This document shows positions 1 through 12,201 of a stretch of 64,000 nucleotides of DNA, piece after piece; positions within the stretch are counted from its first letter, which is position 1, and each line of letters starts with the position of its first letter. Both the position numbers and the translations under genes were made by a program. Under the pieces are notes generated by a model, which was not told the DNA's origin, did no database searches, and saw nothing but the letters and a program-made list of their open reading frames with translations. Origin of the DNA: Chaetoderma sp. LZ-2023a (lineage: Eukaryota; Mollusca; Caudofoveata; Chaetodermatida; Chaetodermatidae); the NCBI GenBank assembly GCA_034401795.1, contig CM067360.1:120080609-120144608 (forward strand), in the 5' to 3' direction.

Positions 1-1634
1 AATTGCGTATTTGTAAATTCAGCCTAAAATAGTATTTAGTTCAGCGCCCATTTCTTGAACTCATTCAAGACTACAACAAGCCACTTTAACAGCAAGGACA
101 TTTCATATCGGTAAAAAGTCATGTCACTGAAGAATATATTAAGAGACTATTTCGGTTATCCCGTCTTGTCTTGTATCAATTACTAAACCCCGTTCAGCCA
201 GGATAATGTGCATTTAGAAAAGATTTAGTTTAGCAATGAGCATAGCAATACATACGCCAGAACAAATAATGCAGAGATTGTATTGTATTACGTGTTATTT
301 GATTACACTGTATTACATCCTAACTGCCCCAGTAGCGGTCGGAACAATCGACTGATTGTCCAAGGGAGTTGGGGAAGCTAAATATAAATATCAAAATCCT
401 GAAGTATGCCGCTTAGCATATGAGCATTTACAACATATGATGCAGAAAAGATATAGCCAGCTGACTGGCATCTGGAACTCGAAAGTGCAATCTCCATTGA
501 AGTCATATACATCATCATGGAATGCCTCAGATGTGCTTGCAATGCATTGTCCTTTTATATGCTCTTCTTGCATAGTAATTGCTCCTCTCTCAATGATGAT
601 ATTGGCATGTGTCGGAACGTAATTTAACTGTATCTACACTATTTTTAACCAGTATTATACATCGAATGGAGCCAAACAAATGAGTATAATTATCTACCAC
701 CCCGTCCGCTCGCGTTCTTTGAATCCGTCAACTAAGAGCACATATAATTAAGACTAACTGCTTTATCCTTTGAACGTACCCATCCCCAGATTGATTGATC
801 TGGAGTTCTAAATCGCTGAAATCCAGTACATTTGAAGAAGGTTATTATGTACATATCTGTTCACCATTCCCCTCTGACTCTAGCCATCTCTATACTGATT
901 AACATCAGCCTCTACATCCTTACTGCTCACTGCACTTGAGGATATCCTAAATGCACGCATTTCTGCGATAAGCGCTGTTTAAACTATGCCTTTCTTTACA
1001 TGATATGGCTATACTAACGATGGCATATTACCAGGAAATATAAGCAGCACCCTACGAGAAACTCACAAAGAGACGTGGCATTGTTTCTATTTGGATAATA
1101 TGCATGCTGGGTTCACATTGTTCATGATTGAAGCACGCAAGCTATACCCTGGAAAATGGCCATGATTGGGGCACACAGCTCACACATGCATGGTTTGCAT
1201 CGATGTTGACACATATTCTTAAGGCGGTTGCGAAAGAAACGATGCTAATATACCACTGGCAGACAGCTCCAAATACTGCGTACTTGACTTAGTCACATAT
1301 ATTAAAAGGCCACCTCTGCATAATGTGTACATCTCTGCCTTCGCGTACTCTAATCAGCAGGATGCGATTTATTTAACGGAGTTTAGTTGAATATACCACC
1401 TACTCTGTTACTCTCGTACGTTTCGCTACGTGGTGTGTGTTCACTGATGCATGAATTCACACACCCTATTTGTAAATTAGACGCTACGTATTGCCCTTAT
1501 CTGATATTGGTTATTACGAATGTGCTGAGATAAGTGGGATGAGCGCAAACGATAACAGCGAATTCGGTGTTTTCAAGAAGATTAATCATATTCGATGCAC
1601 TGGACGTATACATACCTCAAGTATCTGATGCAAT
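1..1634 (+). repeat. Long dispersed repeat LR, copy 1, first segment
   Basis: Non-coding, AT-rich sequence that aligns by eye along its whole length with 41380-43080 on the plus strand and, in reverse complement, with about 52140-54220. Shared landmarks include 'AACAGCAAGGACATTTCATA' near 90 and 41468, and 'TTTAGTTGAATATACCAC' near 1382 and 42792. Identity looks like roughly 80 percent with small indels, so the copies are old. Short open frames inside it are not conserved between copies, so I see no gene. Its class (segmental duplication or body of a large transposon) is unknown. Confidence 0.75.
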
Positions 1635-3315
1635 AATCAAATATAATAATAAAATAAAATTTTATTTAAATCAATACAATAACTGTTCTTCCACGAGGTC
1701 CTTGATTATGGACATTTGAAAAAAACCATATTTACACGCAGAACATTATATGAGTAACTGTACAGCAAAAATATAAATGTGTACAATAGTATACAGATAT
1801 ATACAAGTATGAGGACACGAACAATTGTAATTTCACAATCTTACTGAATGGCTAATGCATACGCCATCAAGATACAGTTAATTAAAGTGAATCTCTGAAA
1901 CTGACTCCCATCAGATATGACAAAATGTGTCTTCTGAATTTGTGAAATTAATTTGAATCTAAACCATTACGCCCTAAGCAGCAATACCTTTAGTCAAATA
2001 AATTTCAAAACATTCAATAGCGTTCCTGTATGGGTTTCATCTGTAAAAAGCGTACCACAAATCTGTATAACAGTTTATCTACATATGTAACTTGCGTGGA
2101 AAGCGGCTAGCTAGTTTCTAGGTTACACAAACTAAACAAAATAAAAGAGCTGACATTAAATTGAACGATATATTTTAAGTAATTACATGGTTACATTGGC
2201 AAGAATTGTCGACCTAAATGCAGCTCGTGGGCATGTCCATCGTGTATTAAAGTGGTAGGCTGTTTCAAATTGTAGTACCTGTACAAGCACATCCTCTTGC
2301 ATAAACAAACGTTCTAGATCTTGGCATATATAAGTTAGAATTTGTGGTAGATTTGAGTGGCCAGTTATGTACATCTGAAGTATAGGTAAGCATGTGTCTT
2401 AGCTACCTTGGTGCCTGATCATGTAGTGGCTTGTTGACTATTGTTGCAATGTGAATGTCTGCCATATCCGAAAATGGAAGCCCTTTTAATTGGCACAATA
2501 AATCCAAACTGTGTGTATCGTTAGTAGCAAAGAGAATAAGTCTCGCTCTTGTTTTTTTAGTTTCAGATGCCTATTTGATTCAGTTTTGGCGCAGTTATCC
2601 TACACTGAAACACAGTAATTCATATGTGTTTTCTAATTTAAATTAGAGTCAACTGTCACACCTAAGAATTTGAAGGTGCTGACTTGTTATAGTATGGCAT
2701 TGTTTAGTTGAAGCTGAACATTATGGTTTGTTTCTACTTTTCCTTTGTTGCATATGAAAAAAGATGTTGTTTTCTTGGAATTGAAACGCATCTTATTCGC
2801 ATTGTACCAATCTGCAACATCCATAATATCATCTTGTAGAAATGTACCAAGTTCATCTATACTTTTCTTGGCGGTATGTATCGCTGTGTCATATGCATAC
2901 ATATCTAAGGAGTAATTAGTAGCAATAAGAGGTAAGTCATTAATACATATAACACATAATAAGTGGCATAGCATAGAGCCGTGTGGAACACCTGCTCCTA
3001 AGGACTGCAGATCAGACATCGTATTTCCAATTGTCGCACACTGTCTGCAGTGAATGAGATATGACCGTACCCAATTAATTGCAGAATCATTTAGGTGATA
3101 AATGGCAGCTTTTGTAAGTAAGACGCCATGGTTCATTGGGTCAAATGCCTTTGAGTGTGTTGGCCTAAAACTGATTGGCAGGGAGACAGTAATTTATATA
3201 GTGTAACGTAGTCATATAGTGCACTGTAAACATAACGTTCATATATTTTTGGTACTACTGGCAGAATGGATATTGGTCTATAGGTATATAGGTCTATAGG
3301 TCTGTGCATCAGTTG
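1635..3315 (-). pseudogene. Dead non-LTR retrotransposon, RT and C-terminus (Jockey/CR1-like)
   Basis: Read on the minus strand, this holds the 3' half of a LINE ORF2. From about 3300 down: an 'RPISILPVVPKIYER' fingers motif, a 'LLSPCQS' motif, an internal deletion, 'KAFDPMNHGVLL' (motif A), 'GVPHGSMLCHLL' (motif B, normally GVPQGS), then 'DMYAYDTAIH', where the catalytic YADD has become YAYD. After a stop at 2687-2689 the same frame continues with 'VSTFKFLGVTVDS' (thumb). About 2580-2200 encodes, with further lesions, the usual LINE C-terminal region ('TSDVHNWPLKST', 'LYMPRSRTF'). The 3' tail is probably the A/T-rich run near 1640-1665. There is no RNase H domain. The element would have nicked DNA and reverse transcribed its own RNA; this copy cannot because of a lost catalytic Asp, stops and deletion. 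It interrupts LR copy 1 and is absent from the matching place in the 41-46 kb copy. Confidence 0.8.
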
Positions 3316-3324
3316 TTAAGCCGG

Positions 3325-4185
3325 ACTTATGCAATGGGGACACCATCTTAGTGCATCATTTGAAATGAAGGTGTCTGGCCATCGGTGTCCAGTGATGGTG
3401 CATAGGTATTAGCGGCGACAGGCACCAAGTGTATCTAGAACTGCTTTTAGAGCTACCCAGCTGTTACAGTTATATAGCAGTTATACAGCATCGAGGATAT
3501 GCAGGCTGAGTTTTCTAAAAGAAGTTCTTTAGAGCATCTTTGATTTATGGATCCATAACTTCGAGAAGGATTGGCAGGCAATATTTCGCTAGACGCAGCG
3601 CAGCGCGCAGTAATGCCAGCAGTACTACAACGTAGTGAACCCAAGCTTCTACTTTTCCTGACTGGATCATCATTTTCATTAGTTTCATGCTTTGTAGATA
3701 GTATATGCGCGTGAAGTCTGGTTTGGATTTTCGTGCACACATGCCAATACAGCAGCAAGGTAAGAGGTGAACAGCACAGGGGATAGACCGCCGCCATGTA
3801 GGGAGGCTATTCATGTTTCAAATGTTACGGACTTGACAGACTTAACTCATACCCTCAGCTTAGTGTATGCACGCAGTAGCCTCACTAGTTGTAGCTTAAT
3901 CACCATTGCAACTGGCCTGATGTAGTACATAAATGTTCTCTGAACGGTTAATTGTGTCGAAGACTCGTGACATGTCAATGCCCATTTCGTGGAAACCGCA
4001 GTGTTCGGAATGTCTACTTACAGACACATGCGTTGAACGGCTACACTGTATGTGCAGCTGTGTCCACGTTTAAGGACACTTTGACATGCTCCGGTGAAGC
4101 CATCGATCTTGTCTCAGTTGACTTGAATCAAAGAACGTATGTCATCTGGCGGCTGCCCAATACATATTTAGCGTAAAACATGTAT
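3325..4185 (-). pseudogene. LINE remnant, 'EYADDVDF' family, copy A
   Basis: This is a heavily decayed minus-strand copy of the LINE seen best at 35597-36960. 'MGIDMSRVFDTIN' near 3960 matches 'MGIDMLRAFDTIK' in the better copy. The 3330-3560 part matches its thumb and C-terminal region ('FWKLWIR' block, 'LDACHR' block). Stops and frameshifts are dense and no long frame survives. A third copy lies at 43396-44060 in the collinear place of another LR repeat, so this LINE was already inserted before the LR sequence was duplicated. Confidence 0.65.
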
Positions 4186-4983
4186 GTATGTTAAGGTATG
4201 TAATTCCTTCTGAGTGAATGTGAGGATTGATGAGACAGCATTTTCCATTTGTAAATGTGCATTTCGCCCAGGAAAGGAGCACAGGGATTAATGCCAAGTG
4301 GCCCGCAAGCGCATTGACTATAAATATTAATACTAATATATCGTTAACGTTGTAAATCCGATTTAAGATATTGTCTTGAGATGCATGTGCAAATCCTTTC
4401 AGAACTATTGTTTAATGGACTTCTCACACTAACTTGACGCTAGACGCATGTTCCCTTCAGTTTTTGATTTGGCATGAATTATACACACGTTGTTCATATT
4501 GAAGGGTTTCCAGATGTATCTAAGTCAGAACCTCCGTTTTCCCATAATTATCTAGTCAAACTTCGGTTAAGTAATGCCATTGCCGGAAAGGACATTCTCA
4601 CTAAGAATAACGTGAACGATTGAAGTACTTGAGACCGAAATGCCGTCGATTAGCTAGAAGCCAACTGTTTATCTGACACGTTGTATGACACTTTACAGCA
4701 AGCACATCTTAGGCGCCTCATTCCTCCATTTAACTACCAAACGATGCCCAGCGAATTAAACACCCACGCTTCCATCGCATCATCTGGGAAATCAGTGTTA
4801 TTTTCGGCGTCAATCTTCATCGGAAAATAATAAAAAGGACGTCTAACGAGACACGTTGCTAGTTACGTGTGATAGAGGCGATGGTATGGGATGATCTTAT
4901 TTGAAATCCAATCCATACTAGTTTGTACTCGACGGGCGTGGATCAATTCATAGCTATCGGTTACGTGCCAACGTGTAAATGCC

Positions 4984-5039
<56 letters not shown>

Positions 5040-7160
5040 GTCATAGCACAAATCTAATTTGATTTTACGTTGTTGCTGTTAAACATTCCACATGCGAGAA
5101 ATGGCTTTGAGGTAAGGCTCCGAAAGTAGTTTAGGTGATTCGCTCAATGATTCACCAGTTGGTGTGTCTGTGCGGGGGGGGGGGGGCGTGCGTGTGTGTG
5201 ATTTATGGTGCTGTGCTGTAAAACAAGTGGCTGCATGTCCATGTGTAGCTTGTCTCCTAGCATATGCTGGGCGGAAATTAATGTCTGCATATAACTATAT
5301 TGGGGAGCTGCTTGTCTTATGGTAATTAGCAATGCTGCCCACAGATATCTTACCAAGTCTGGCCTTTTTTCTGCTAGCAATATTTGTTCAGCTTGGCAGC
5401 GCCTACTGTGGCTACCGTTTTCAATATCATCCAATATAAGTTAGCACCGAGAACATCCATCTTCAATTCATACTCCTAATTTCTATAATGTTGTAATCCA
5501 GATAACTAATGTCTAGGTATGTATATTTTATTGGTAAAGAAGCAATCTATATAACATAATCTTGTCCAAACTTACTATTTCCTGTTTCAAAAAATTCCTA
5601 TTATAATGATTACATTTACATTTGATTTCAGGAAATAAATCTAAACTGCGCGATTTCTTCTAGGTCTACGCCTTTTTAAGAGTATTAATTGTAGTTATCC
5701 ACACTAACACACAATTATGACAGACTGAACCATGTGCGTGAACGACAATGAAATACTATCTTCCCACTCCAGTTTTCCGTTGTAAAACAAGTGCATTTGT
5801 TACATTTCTTATAAAAGAAATATACTTATTATGTTTTACAATGCGATACAAAACACCTGCTACTACAATTGCATGCTGCGTATCTATGTACCACCGATCT
5901 TCTTTGCAACAGAAACAAGGTTATGTCATGCAAAGAAAAAGATTGTATTTTAAGGCAGACCAAGAATATATTTACGTTGCTGTCAGATTTGAGTTTGTTA
6001 ATTAAGTCTGTATTAGTCAATGGATGCAAAGCATTTCTCCTGTAAAATATGGTATATGGTCGTATGCGATGGGTAGTTGTGGCAGATTGCCTCAGGAAAT
6101 CTACTACAGATAGGAGATTTTATGTTAACATTAAATCTGGAGCCAGCCATCGACGCTCTGCGATTGTTTCAGGTAGCGTGCAACAGGTAGACAATTTTAT
6201 GCTACCACATAATCTCGTACAATTTCTAATCATATAGATAATGTATTCTGGACATCCAGACATTGGAGAACAGGGTCCCCACCTAGAAGACACTCGAATA
6301 GTCGGCAACAGATCAGGAAAATTAAAAGATTTTCGAATTCACTGATTTCTCCCCGATTAGTCGTGTATTGTTCAACTTTACATATATCTCCCTAGTATGT
6401 CACCCATTGTCCATTGCACTCGGTGATGGTCTGAAAGAATGTGTTCCCATAAAATCTCTAGGCTGTTGTAAGCTGTGTGCGATGACAGATGTTATGGGGC
6501 TGGGCATAGTGTCACTAGACATAGGGGCCAGCCGATCTAAGAATGATGGTTTGACGATCGTAAGTAACCGTGTATTGATCTATATTCAGGAAAGGGATGT
6601 TATAATAAGAAATCAGTTAACTCTATTGAACAACTATTCTGTTATGAGCATGTGATTGTATGCGAAAAGGCGCATTCTGATTGGTCGAACATTCACATAT
6701 GGTATATCCATGAAACAGGGAAATGCAGTGGACATTCAGTATTAAAATCAAATGTCTATATTCGTACCAATACTATAGCTCTGGAAATATAACACTCACT
6801 TATGCATTGAACTAATCTTTCATTTGAAAGGATAATAGGATCTAACATTATGTTTCATTTAATGGTTGCTGGCACAATATACACTAATTTATCAATCAGA
6901 TCCGATCATTTAATATCACGACATCGGCAGTACAGGCTTTATTGCTGCAATGGGCAGCAGCAGCACCCACTCAAATTAGTTTCAATATAGTCAACCGTTT
7001 ACCTCTATCGTTTTCTGGAATTTGATCAGACAGTCCATGGATCGATCCAAACGCGGGTGAGGTGTGGAACGGAGGAGAGCTAAAGATGGGTGGGACATAG
7101 CTAAATCTGGGATTCTGTGAATTCAGATTAAACATTTCAAACCGATTCAACATAAGTTGG
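4186..7160 (+). repeat. Long dispersed repeat LR, copy 1, second segment
   Basis: Continues collinearly with 44060-46330 and partly with 57940-61410. The 5820-6610 part has further relatives at 25755-26560 and 60380-61140, sharing 'TCTGGAGCCAGCCATCGACG' (6138; near-identical at 26058) and 'AATTTTATGCTACCACA'. The 6950-7005 part carries half of the foldback motif found elsewhere in the window. A poly-G run lies at 5174-5186. No conserved open frame was found, so I treat it as non-coding. Confidence 0.7.
4983..5040. repeat. (GA)n microsatellite
   Basis: About 58 bp of nearly pure GA dinucleotide with one T interruption. The matching place in LR copy 4 (59160-59307) also holds an expanded (GA)n tract, so the repeat seed is ancestral to the LR unit. 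Confidence 0.95.
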
Positions 7161-7399
7161 AGATAGGGGGTGAGGTGGCCTTAACAAAGACGGGCTATAA
7201 CTTGAAATGGGCTTTACATTCTGGTCGCAAAGAAAGTTGTTTTTACAAACAGAAAATCTATTAATGAACTTTTAATGAGCCATGTCGTGTTTGTTGTTTG
7301 TGACAGAGCACATGATGTGTGGTGACTTTATGTGAAAACTAATTCACCAATAACATGCCACACACTAAGTGTTGCACTCTAACAAGGATCACAAGATAA
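7161..7399 (+). other. Spacer, LR-like at its left end
   Basis: The first 60 bp resemble 46335-46395 and 63075-63135 ('ATAACTTGAAATGGGC' type). The rest shows nothing I can assign. Confidence 0.4.
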
Positions 7400-7960
7400 A
7401 CATCATCGATATGTAGATATCCTCAGATAGATGACTGGACTATTGTTCTTAAGGATTCCATTGATATATTGTGATATAGACACCATACGTGTTATGTCGA
7501 TTCTAGAACAATCGGTGCAGCAATCGACTAATATTCTGCCATATTGATTGAAATGATTCCGTCTCTGATAGAAATGCGAAAAGAAGGATCATATATCGGC
7601 ATAGAGGCGTCTATAAAGTATTGTATGCATACCAAATCGATGTCATGTGTGCAGATTACAACGAGTCTGCCGTAAATGCAGCCTTGCAGATGCGATGTGA
7701 ATGTTATTACAGGATATAGACACATCCGAGGTTAAAATCTGATCCGTCATATATATTTCTCCATCATACATCCATTATGAATCTAATTATCCTGTCTCAT
7801 GTTGGGTTATGATAGGTGTATGCAGCGCTGGTGGTTCACTAAGTAATAAAAGCTCGAATACTTAGATAAGCAATTTGTTCAGCTGGATCTGGCAAGATTT
7901 GTTTTTCGAACACTAGATTACTGTCGGTTAGAACAATGGATTAGCGAGCTTGATCTTTGG
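7400..7960 (+). repeat. Dispersed repeat R-c, copy 1
   Basis: Aligns with 33190-33760 on the plus strand and, inverted and shorter, with 57020-57335. Shared landmarks are 'CCATTGATATAT', 'CATATATCGGCATAG' and 'GATAGGTGTATGCAGC'. It is non-coding. It follows the LR sequence directly and may be part of the same larger unit. Confidence 0.65.
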
Positions 7961-8044
7961 TATTGACCATATGCATGGTGCGAGAATCAATATGAGTGCA
8001 CGCATGCAAGTGTGCGGGAGTGTGTGCGTGTGTGCGTGTACGAC

Positions 8045-8045
<1 letters not shown>

Positions 8046-8123
<78 letters not shown>

Positions 8124-8166
8124 GGGTGTGTATGTGCGCGCGTGCGCGCGCGCGTTTGTGTGTGTG
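8046..8166. repeat. Compound microsatellite (TA)n(TG)n(CG-rich)
   Basis: About 13 TA units, then about 22 TG units, then alternating GC/TG sequence. The alternating purine-pyrimidine run could adopt Z-DNA. Its open frames are simple-sequence artefacts. Confidence 0.95.
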
Positions 8167-8291
8167 TTTTGATTTTCCTAGTCTTGTGAGCTCTCGGCAT
8201 TGACTGCACACCAAACCTATCCCGGCCTCAGAGAGTTCAGAGGCCTTGCCCCATAGTCCTCGCAAGAAAAAATGGTACAATCCTTATGCTA

Positions 8292-8303
8292 ATGTGTTTG
8301 AGA
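8292..8303 (+). repeat. Target-site duplication of the 8.3 kb LINE, left copy
   Basis: The 12-mer ATGTGTTTGAGA occurs here and again at 12190-12201, exactly after the (AAG)n tail of the LINE. A perfect 12-bp match bracketing the element is what target-primed reverse transcription leaves. Confidence 0.9.
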
Positions 8304-8621
8304 CCCCTGTTTAAGACTATATGCTCGGCCTCAACGTGGCGCAGGGGTGTGACCTACGGGGTGTCAATCCAGACATTTGGAGGGGCTAACCAGAGCATTA
8401 TGCACAACGCTAATGAAATAACACTTGGATATCGAATCAACCGAAATGGTGCTCGCCCTATGAGGATCCGCCAGGCAGGTGTACCACCGGGCTCCGCGCC
8501 TCGAAGGATCCCACCCTCAGCTACTGGAGGTCCAATCAACTCGTCTTGTCGAGCCAGGGGACGAGGATGGAGAGCTACTGGCCAACCGAAAGAGAAGACC
8601 AAACCCAAAGAGAACGCCAGT

Positions 8622-9260
8622 ATTAACATCATGCACTGGAACGCAGAAGGGCTTACCAACAAGAAATCAGAGCTCGAACAGTTCCTGTACGAAAACAACA
8701 TGGCTATCTGCTGCATCCAAGAGACACACCTGCAAGAAGGAAAACCATTTAAGATCAGAGGTTACCAGATTTTCCGGTGTGATCGAAGAGGAAGGAAGAA
8801 AGGCGGGGTGATTACCTTAGTCCGAAACAGCGTGAACGCCAGCCAGATCAAAACCTTTATGGAAGAGGCAGAATATATCAAGATCAAAGTAACAACCAGC
8901 AACTCTGTGATTGACATTGTCAATTATTACTACTCTAATGACAAGAATCTCTCACTTGACACACTCCAGGTCCCGGACTGCCACTTCCTCACTGCAGGAG
9001 ACTTTAATAGCCAGTCCCCGAGCTGAGGATACTTGATAAACGGGGAGAAGACATTGAAGCATGGCAAGATGAAAAGCACCATTTACTTGTCAACGATCCC
9101 ACAGATCAGCCTATCGTCTACTCGCGCCGGTCGCACTCGACAACAACGCCAGACTTGGCATTTTGTACAGAAGACATTCACATAAACCTCAGTAGAGTGG
9201 TCGGATTGCAGCTAGGAGGAAGTGACCACTGCCCAGTCCTCCTCTCTCTTTCTGGAAGTA
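8622..9260 (+). pseudogene. LINE APE endonuclease domain (broken)
   Basis: The domain starts with 'INIMHWNAEGL', followed by 'CCIQETHL' (catalytic Glu) and 'TAGDFNSQSPS' (GDFN motif). A Trp codon of the family has become TGA at 9024-9026 and the frame changes just after it. The second frame carries 'SRRSHSTTTPDLAF' and 'GSDHCPVLLSL', the SDH motif with the catalytic His. All the catalytic motifs I look for are therefore still readable, but in two frames. In the family this domain nicks the target DNA to prime reverse transcription. Confidence 0.88.
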
Positions 9261-9409
9261 TTTCGACAAGTTCACCTCAACATCCAAGGCGGAACTACGA
9301 AAAGGCAAATTGGAGTCTGTTCGGCATTCGTTCCAATGAGCTTACCAAAAATATAGCAGTAGAAGGGAGCAACATCAACAATGTGGTCAAGGATTTAATT
9401 CAAGTATCC

Positions 9410-11150
9410 TCAAGGCTGCCAACGAAGCGATTCCTCGAGGGTTCAGGTAAAATAACCGCCCCTACTGGACAATAGAACTGCAAGCAGCACATGATAAACT
9501 AGACAAGGCCAGAGAAGATGCTGAGCGTAATCCCTGTCATGAAAACCACTTCAAGCTAAAACACACTAAAGCCAGGTATCTAAAGACCAAGCTGGAGGCC
9601 AAAAGAAGAAGCTGGAGGGAAAAGACGGCCGGGTTTAATTTAGAGAGAGTCACAACAAAGCTATGGAGACTGACTAAAGCACTGAATGATGAGGGTGTCG
9701 GGGAAGAGAAGATTACTCTTGAAGAAGATGGACAAACACTGGCAGGAAAGATGACTGCAGATGACTTTGCGAAGGCATATGCAAAAGAAAGCAACATTTC
9801 CATACTACGAATGCGTCAAAAAGAGGCTAGAAACGAGCAAAAGGAAAAAACAGACACCAACACTCACGATGCAGTGAAAGTTGACATTAGTTTAGCAGAA
9901 CTGAAGAAGGCTATCCGCCAATTGAAGAAGAAGAAATCTCCCGGGCCAGATGGCATTATGAATGAAATGATCCAACACCTTGGTAATACATCACTCCGCA
10001 AGTTGCTTGACATCTTTAATCTCAGTTGGACCAATGGAGAGGTTCCTCAGTGCCGGAAGGAAGCTAGAAAGACTCCTATTCTGAAAAAGGTGGTAGAACA
10101 AGACGAAAGTACTGAGCTACCGCCCTATCAGTCTTACAAGCTGCATATGCAAGACCATGGAGCGTATCATCAACCAGCGGTTGCAGTGGTACCTGGAGTC
10201 GGAGAACATCACAGTTTCAGAGCAGGCCGGCTTCAGAAGATACAGGAGCATAGAAGATCAAACAACACATCTTGCACAGGTCATAGAGGACACTTTTCAA
10301 GCCAAGAAGGGGATGCTAGCTGCCTTTATCGATCTGCAGAAGGCATTTGACAAGGTGTGGAAGGATGGCCTCCTCGTGAAGCTCCGGCCCACAGGCATCG
10401 GTGGCAACATGTTCCGATGGACCAAGTCATACCGACACAATCGCAGAGCTAGGGCGCTGGTGGATGGACACTCTGGACAGAATGTATTGCTGAGACAAAG
10501 GGTGCCACAAGGCGGAGTAGTATCACCAGCTCTGTTCATACTCTTCATTAATGACATTGTAGCAGAGCTGCCCAATGGGATCCAAGCAGTCCTCTATGCA
10601 GATGACCTCGTTAAGTACACAACGACTGCCACGTAGAGAATGCAGCTCGCCTTGGACAGAATTCCAGCTTGGGCCAATCGCTGGTGTATTACCATCAACA
10701 AAGTAAAATCATCAGCCATGCTATTCTCACTGTCCACCAAATCCAAGGTTGGCAATCTGACACCGGGCGGTACTCCACTCGAGTACGAGGACCAGCAGGC
10801 ATACCTGGGAGTCACCTATGACAGAAGATTAACATGGAAGGAGCACATCCAAAACGCGGAGGCAAAGGCCAGAAGAAAGCTAAACATCATGAGGAAGCTG
10901 GCCGGAACAGAGTGGGGTGCCAATGAAAGGATCCTCAAGACCATCTACCTAGGTGCCGTACGACCACACCTTGAGTATGGATCCAGATCATGGATTCCAG
11001 CAGCTAAATCTCATCAACAGAACCTCGACAGAGTACAACACCAGACACTGCGCATCATCACTGGTGGAATGAGATCAACACCAATAGAAAAAATGGAGCA
11101 GACAGCAGGCATCCCCCCACTTAGAAAGGAATGGAATGCAAAGCACTCAT
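9410..11150 (+). pseudogene. LINE reverse transcriptase domain (broken)
   Basis: After a charged linker with a likely coiled region (9412-9880), the RT begins with 'LKKAIRQLKKKKSPGPDG'. The frame changes near 10130. Then come 'SEQAGFRRYRS', 'AAFIDLQKAFDKVW' (motif A), 'VPQGGVVSPALFILFINDI' (motif B) and 'VLYADDLV' (motif C, YADD at 10595-10606). A TAG at 10634-10636 interrupts the frame, which resumes at once with 'MQLALDRIPAWANRW', 'YLGVTYDRRLTW' and the thumb 'AVRPHLEYGS'. The catalytic residues are intact but the reading frame is not. Confidence 0.92.
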
Positions 11151-11810
11151 CCAAGCTGCAAAGTTCAAATCGTTCAACAACCACCCGATGAAGATCAGGC
11201 AAGCACAGCTGTCATCAGGAAGACTTAAAAGATCAAGTTTTGTGAGAGAGACAAACGCACTTCAAAGGAAACACCAAGACATGTTGCCAGCACAAAGAGA
11301 AGACCCAAACCACACCCATGATCCTCCACCCTGGGAAAACAAACTAGAGAGCATAACTATTCGCACCACAGTACCTCATCTCACAACCAAAGATGAACAC
11401 AGTGATGTGAGCAAGAAGGCCCTGACCATAGCCATGCTGGAAGAAATGTACCATCAGGAGACATGGATAAAGATCTACACAGATGGATCAGCCAAAGATG
11501 CAATTAGGAGCGGAGGTGCCGGACTGCACATACATTATCCAAACGGACAGCATGAGTCAGCTGCAATACCGACAGGCAAACACTGCACAAACTATAGACC
11601 ATCAGCAGAACAACAGACCCTATTGCACAGATTGTCTTTTTATCTGATGCCCGCTCCGTCTTTGAGGCTATCACCAAAGGTAAGCTGCCACAACATGAAG
11701 AAGCACTATAATCCATCAAATGCTTTCGGATAGCACTGCAGTGGATCCCCTCACACTGTGGAGTCCGCGGAACTGAGGCAGCAGACACTATAGCAAAGGT
11801 GGGGTGCAGA
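11131..11810 (+). pseudogene. LINE RNase H domain (broken)
   Basis: The frame that overlaps the end of the RT frame carries 'WIKIYTDGSA' (first catalytic Asp), 'SGGAGLHIHY' and 'RPSAEQQTL' (catalytic Glu). It then breaks near 11620. In another frame 'LQWIPSHCGVRGTEAADTIAK' (11733-11795) supplies the final His and Asp region. This order is the RNase HI fold of I-type LINEs, which removes RNA from the hybrid. Confidence 0.85.
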
Positions 11811-11869
11811 AGAGAATCAGACAGAAAACATGGTTACCCATACAGATAGGAAGACTATCATCAAGTCAC

Positions 11870-12163
11870 TCTATAGAACACCTCAATCAGAAGATGCCTA
11901 CCATCATCTCTCGTCTCAGAACTGGACACAACAGACTAAACCAACACATGTACAGGCGGTTCCACCTTACGACATCGCCCGCTTCTCCGTGTGGAGAAGT
12001 AGAACAGACCACAGAGCACATACTTCCATGTTGCAGTACGTATCAGCTGCTGAGAGAAGAGATCTGGCCTTTGTCAACCTCTTTTCTTGAAAAGCTGTAT
12101 GGGCCTGTGGAAGAACTGCAGAGAACCACAGATTTCATCTTGAGAACGGCTCTCCAAGTGTGA
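11870..12163 (+). pseudogene. LINE C-terminal tail with Cys/His motif
   Basis: One frame reads 'IISRLRTGHNRLNQHMYR' followed by 'SPCGEVEQTTEHILPCCS', the short Cys-Cys-His-Cys type motif common at the end of I/Jockey-like LINE proteins. It stops at 12161-12163, about 26 bp before the (AAG)n tail. It is probably nucleic-acid binding by family analogy. Confidence 0.75.
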
Positions 12164-12189
12164 TACCAGCGATCGACAAGAAGAAGAAG

Positions 12190-12201
12190 ATGTGTTTGAG
12201 A
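12190..12201 (+). repeat. Target-site duplication of the LINE, right copy
   Basis: Identical to 8292-8303 and directly abutting the (AAG)n tail. Confidence 0.9.

Larger units (their letters stand above)
8304..12189 (+). mobile_element. Inactivated LINE retrotransposon with APE endonuclease, RT and RNase H (I-type group)
   Basis: A 3.9-kb insertion bounded by a perfect 12-bp target duplication and ending in a short (AAG)n tail. Domains in order: a Pro/Arg-rich linker (about 8340-8615), APE-type endonuclease (8622-9260), reverse transcriptase with YADD (9890-10830), RNase H (11467-11800) and a C-terminal Cys/His motif (about 11960-12060). APE plus a C-terminal RNase H is typical of the I-type LINE group. 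No gag-like ORF1 is seen before the endonuclease, so the copy is either 5'-truncated or from a one-ORF family. Lesions include a TGA at 9024-9026 with a frame change just after, frame changes near 9411, 10130 and 11140, a TAG at 10634-10636, and frame changes with stops in RNase H. It cannot make an intact protein. Confidence 0.93.

Noticed and set aside
5748..6655. Small frames in LR copy 1 as genes
   Set aside because: The homologous positions at 25755-26560 and 60380-61140 do not keep these frames.
7950..8280. Overlapping open frames on both strands
   Set aside because: They are translations of (TA)n, (TG)n and CG-rich simple sequence, with no domain and all frames open at once.
9537..9803. 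Minus-strand frame in the LINE
   Set aside because: Shadow of the plus-strand coding region of the LINE.
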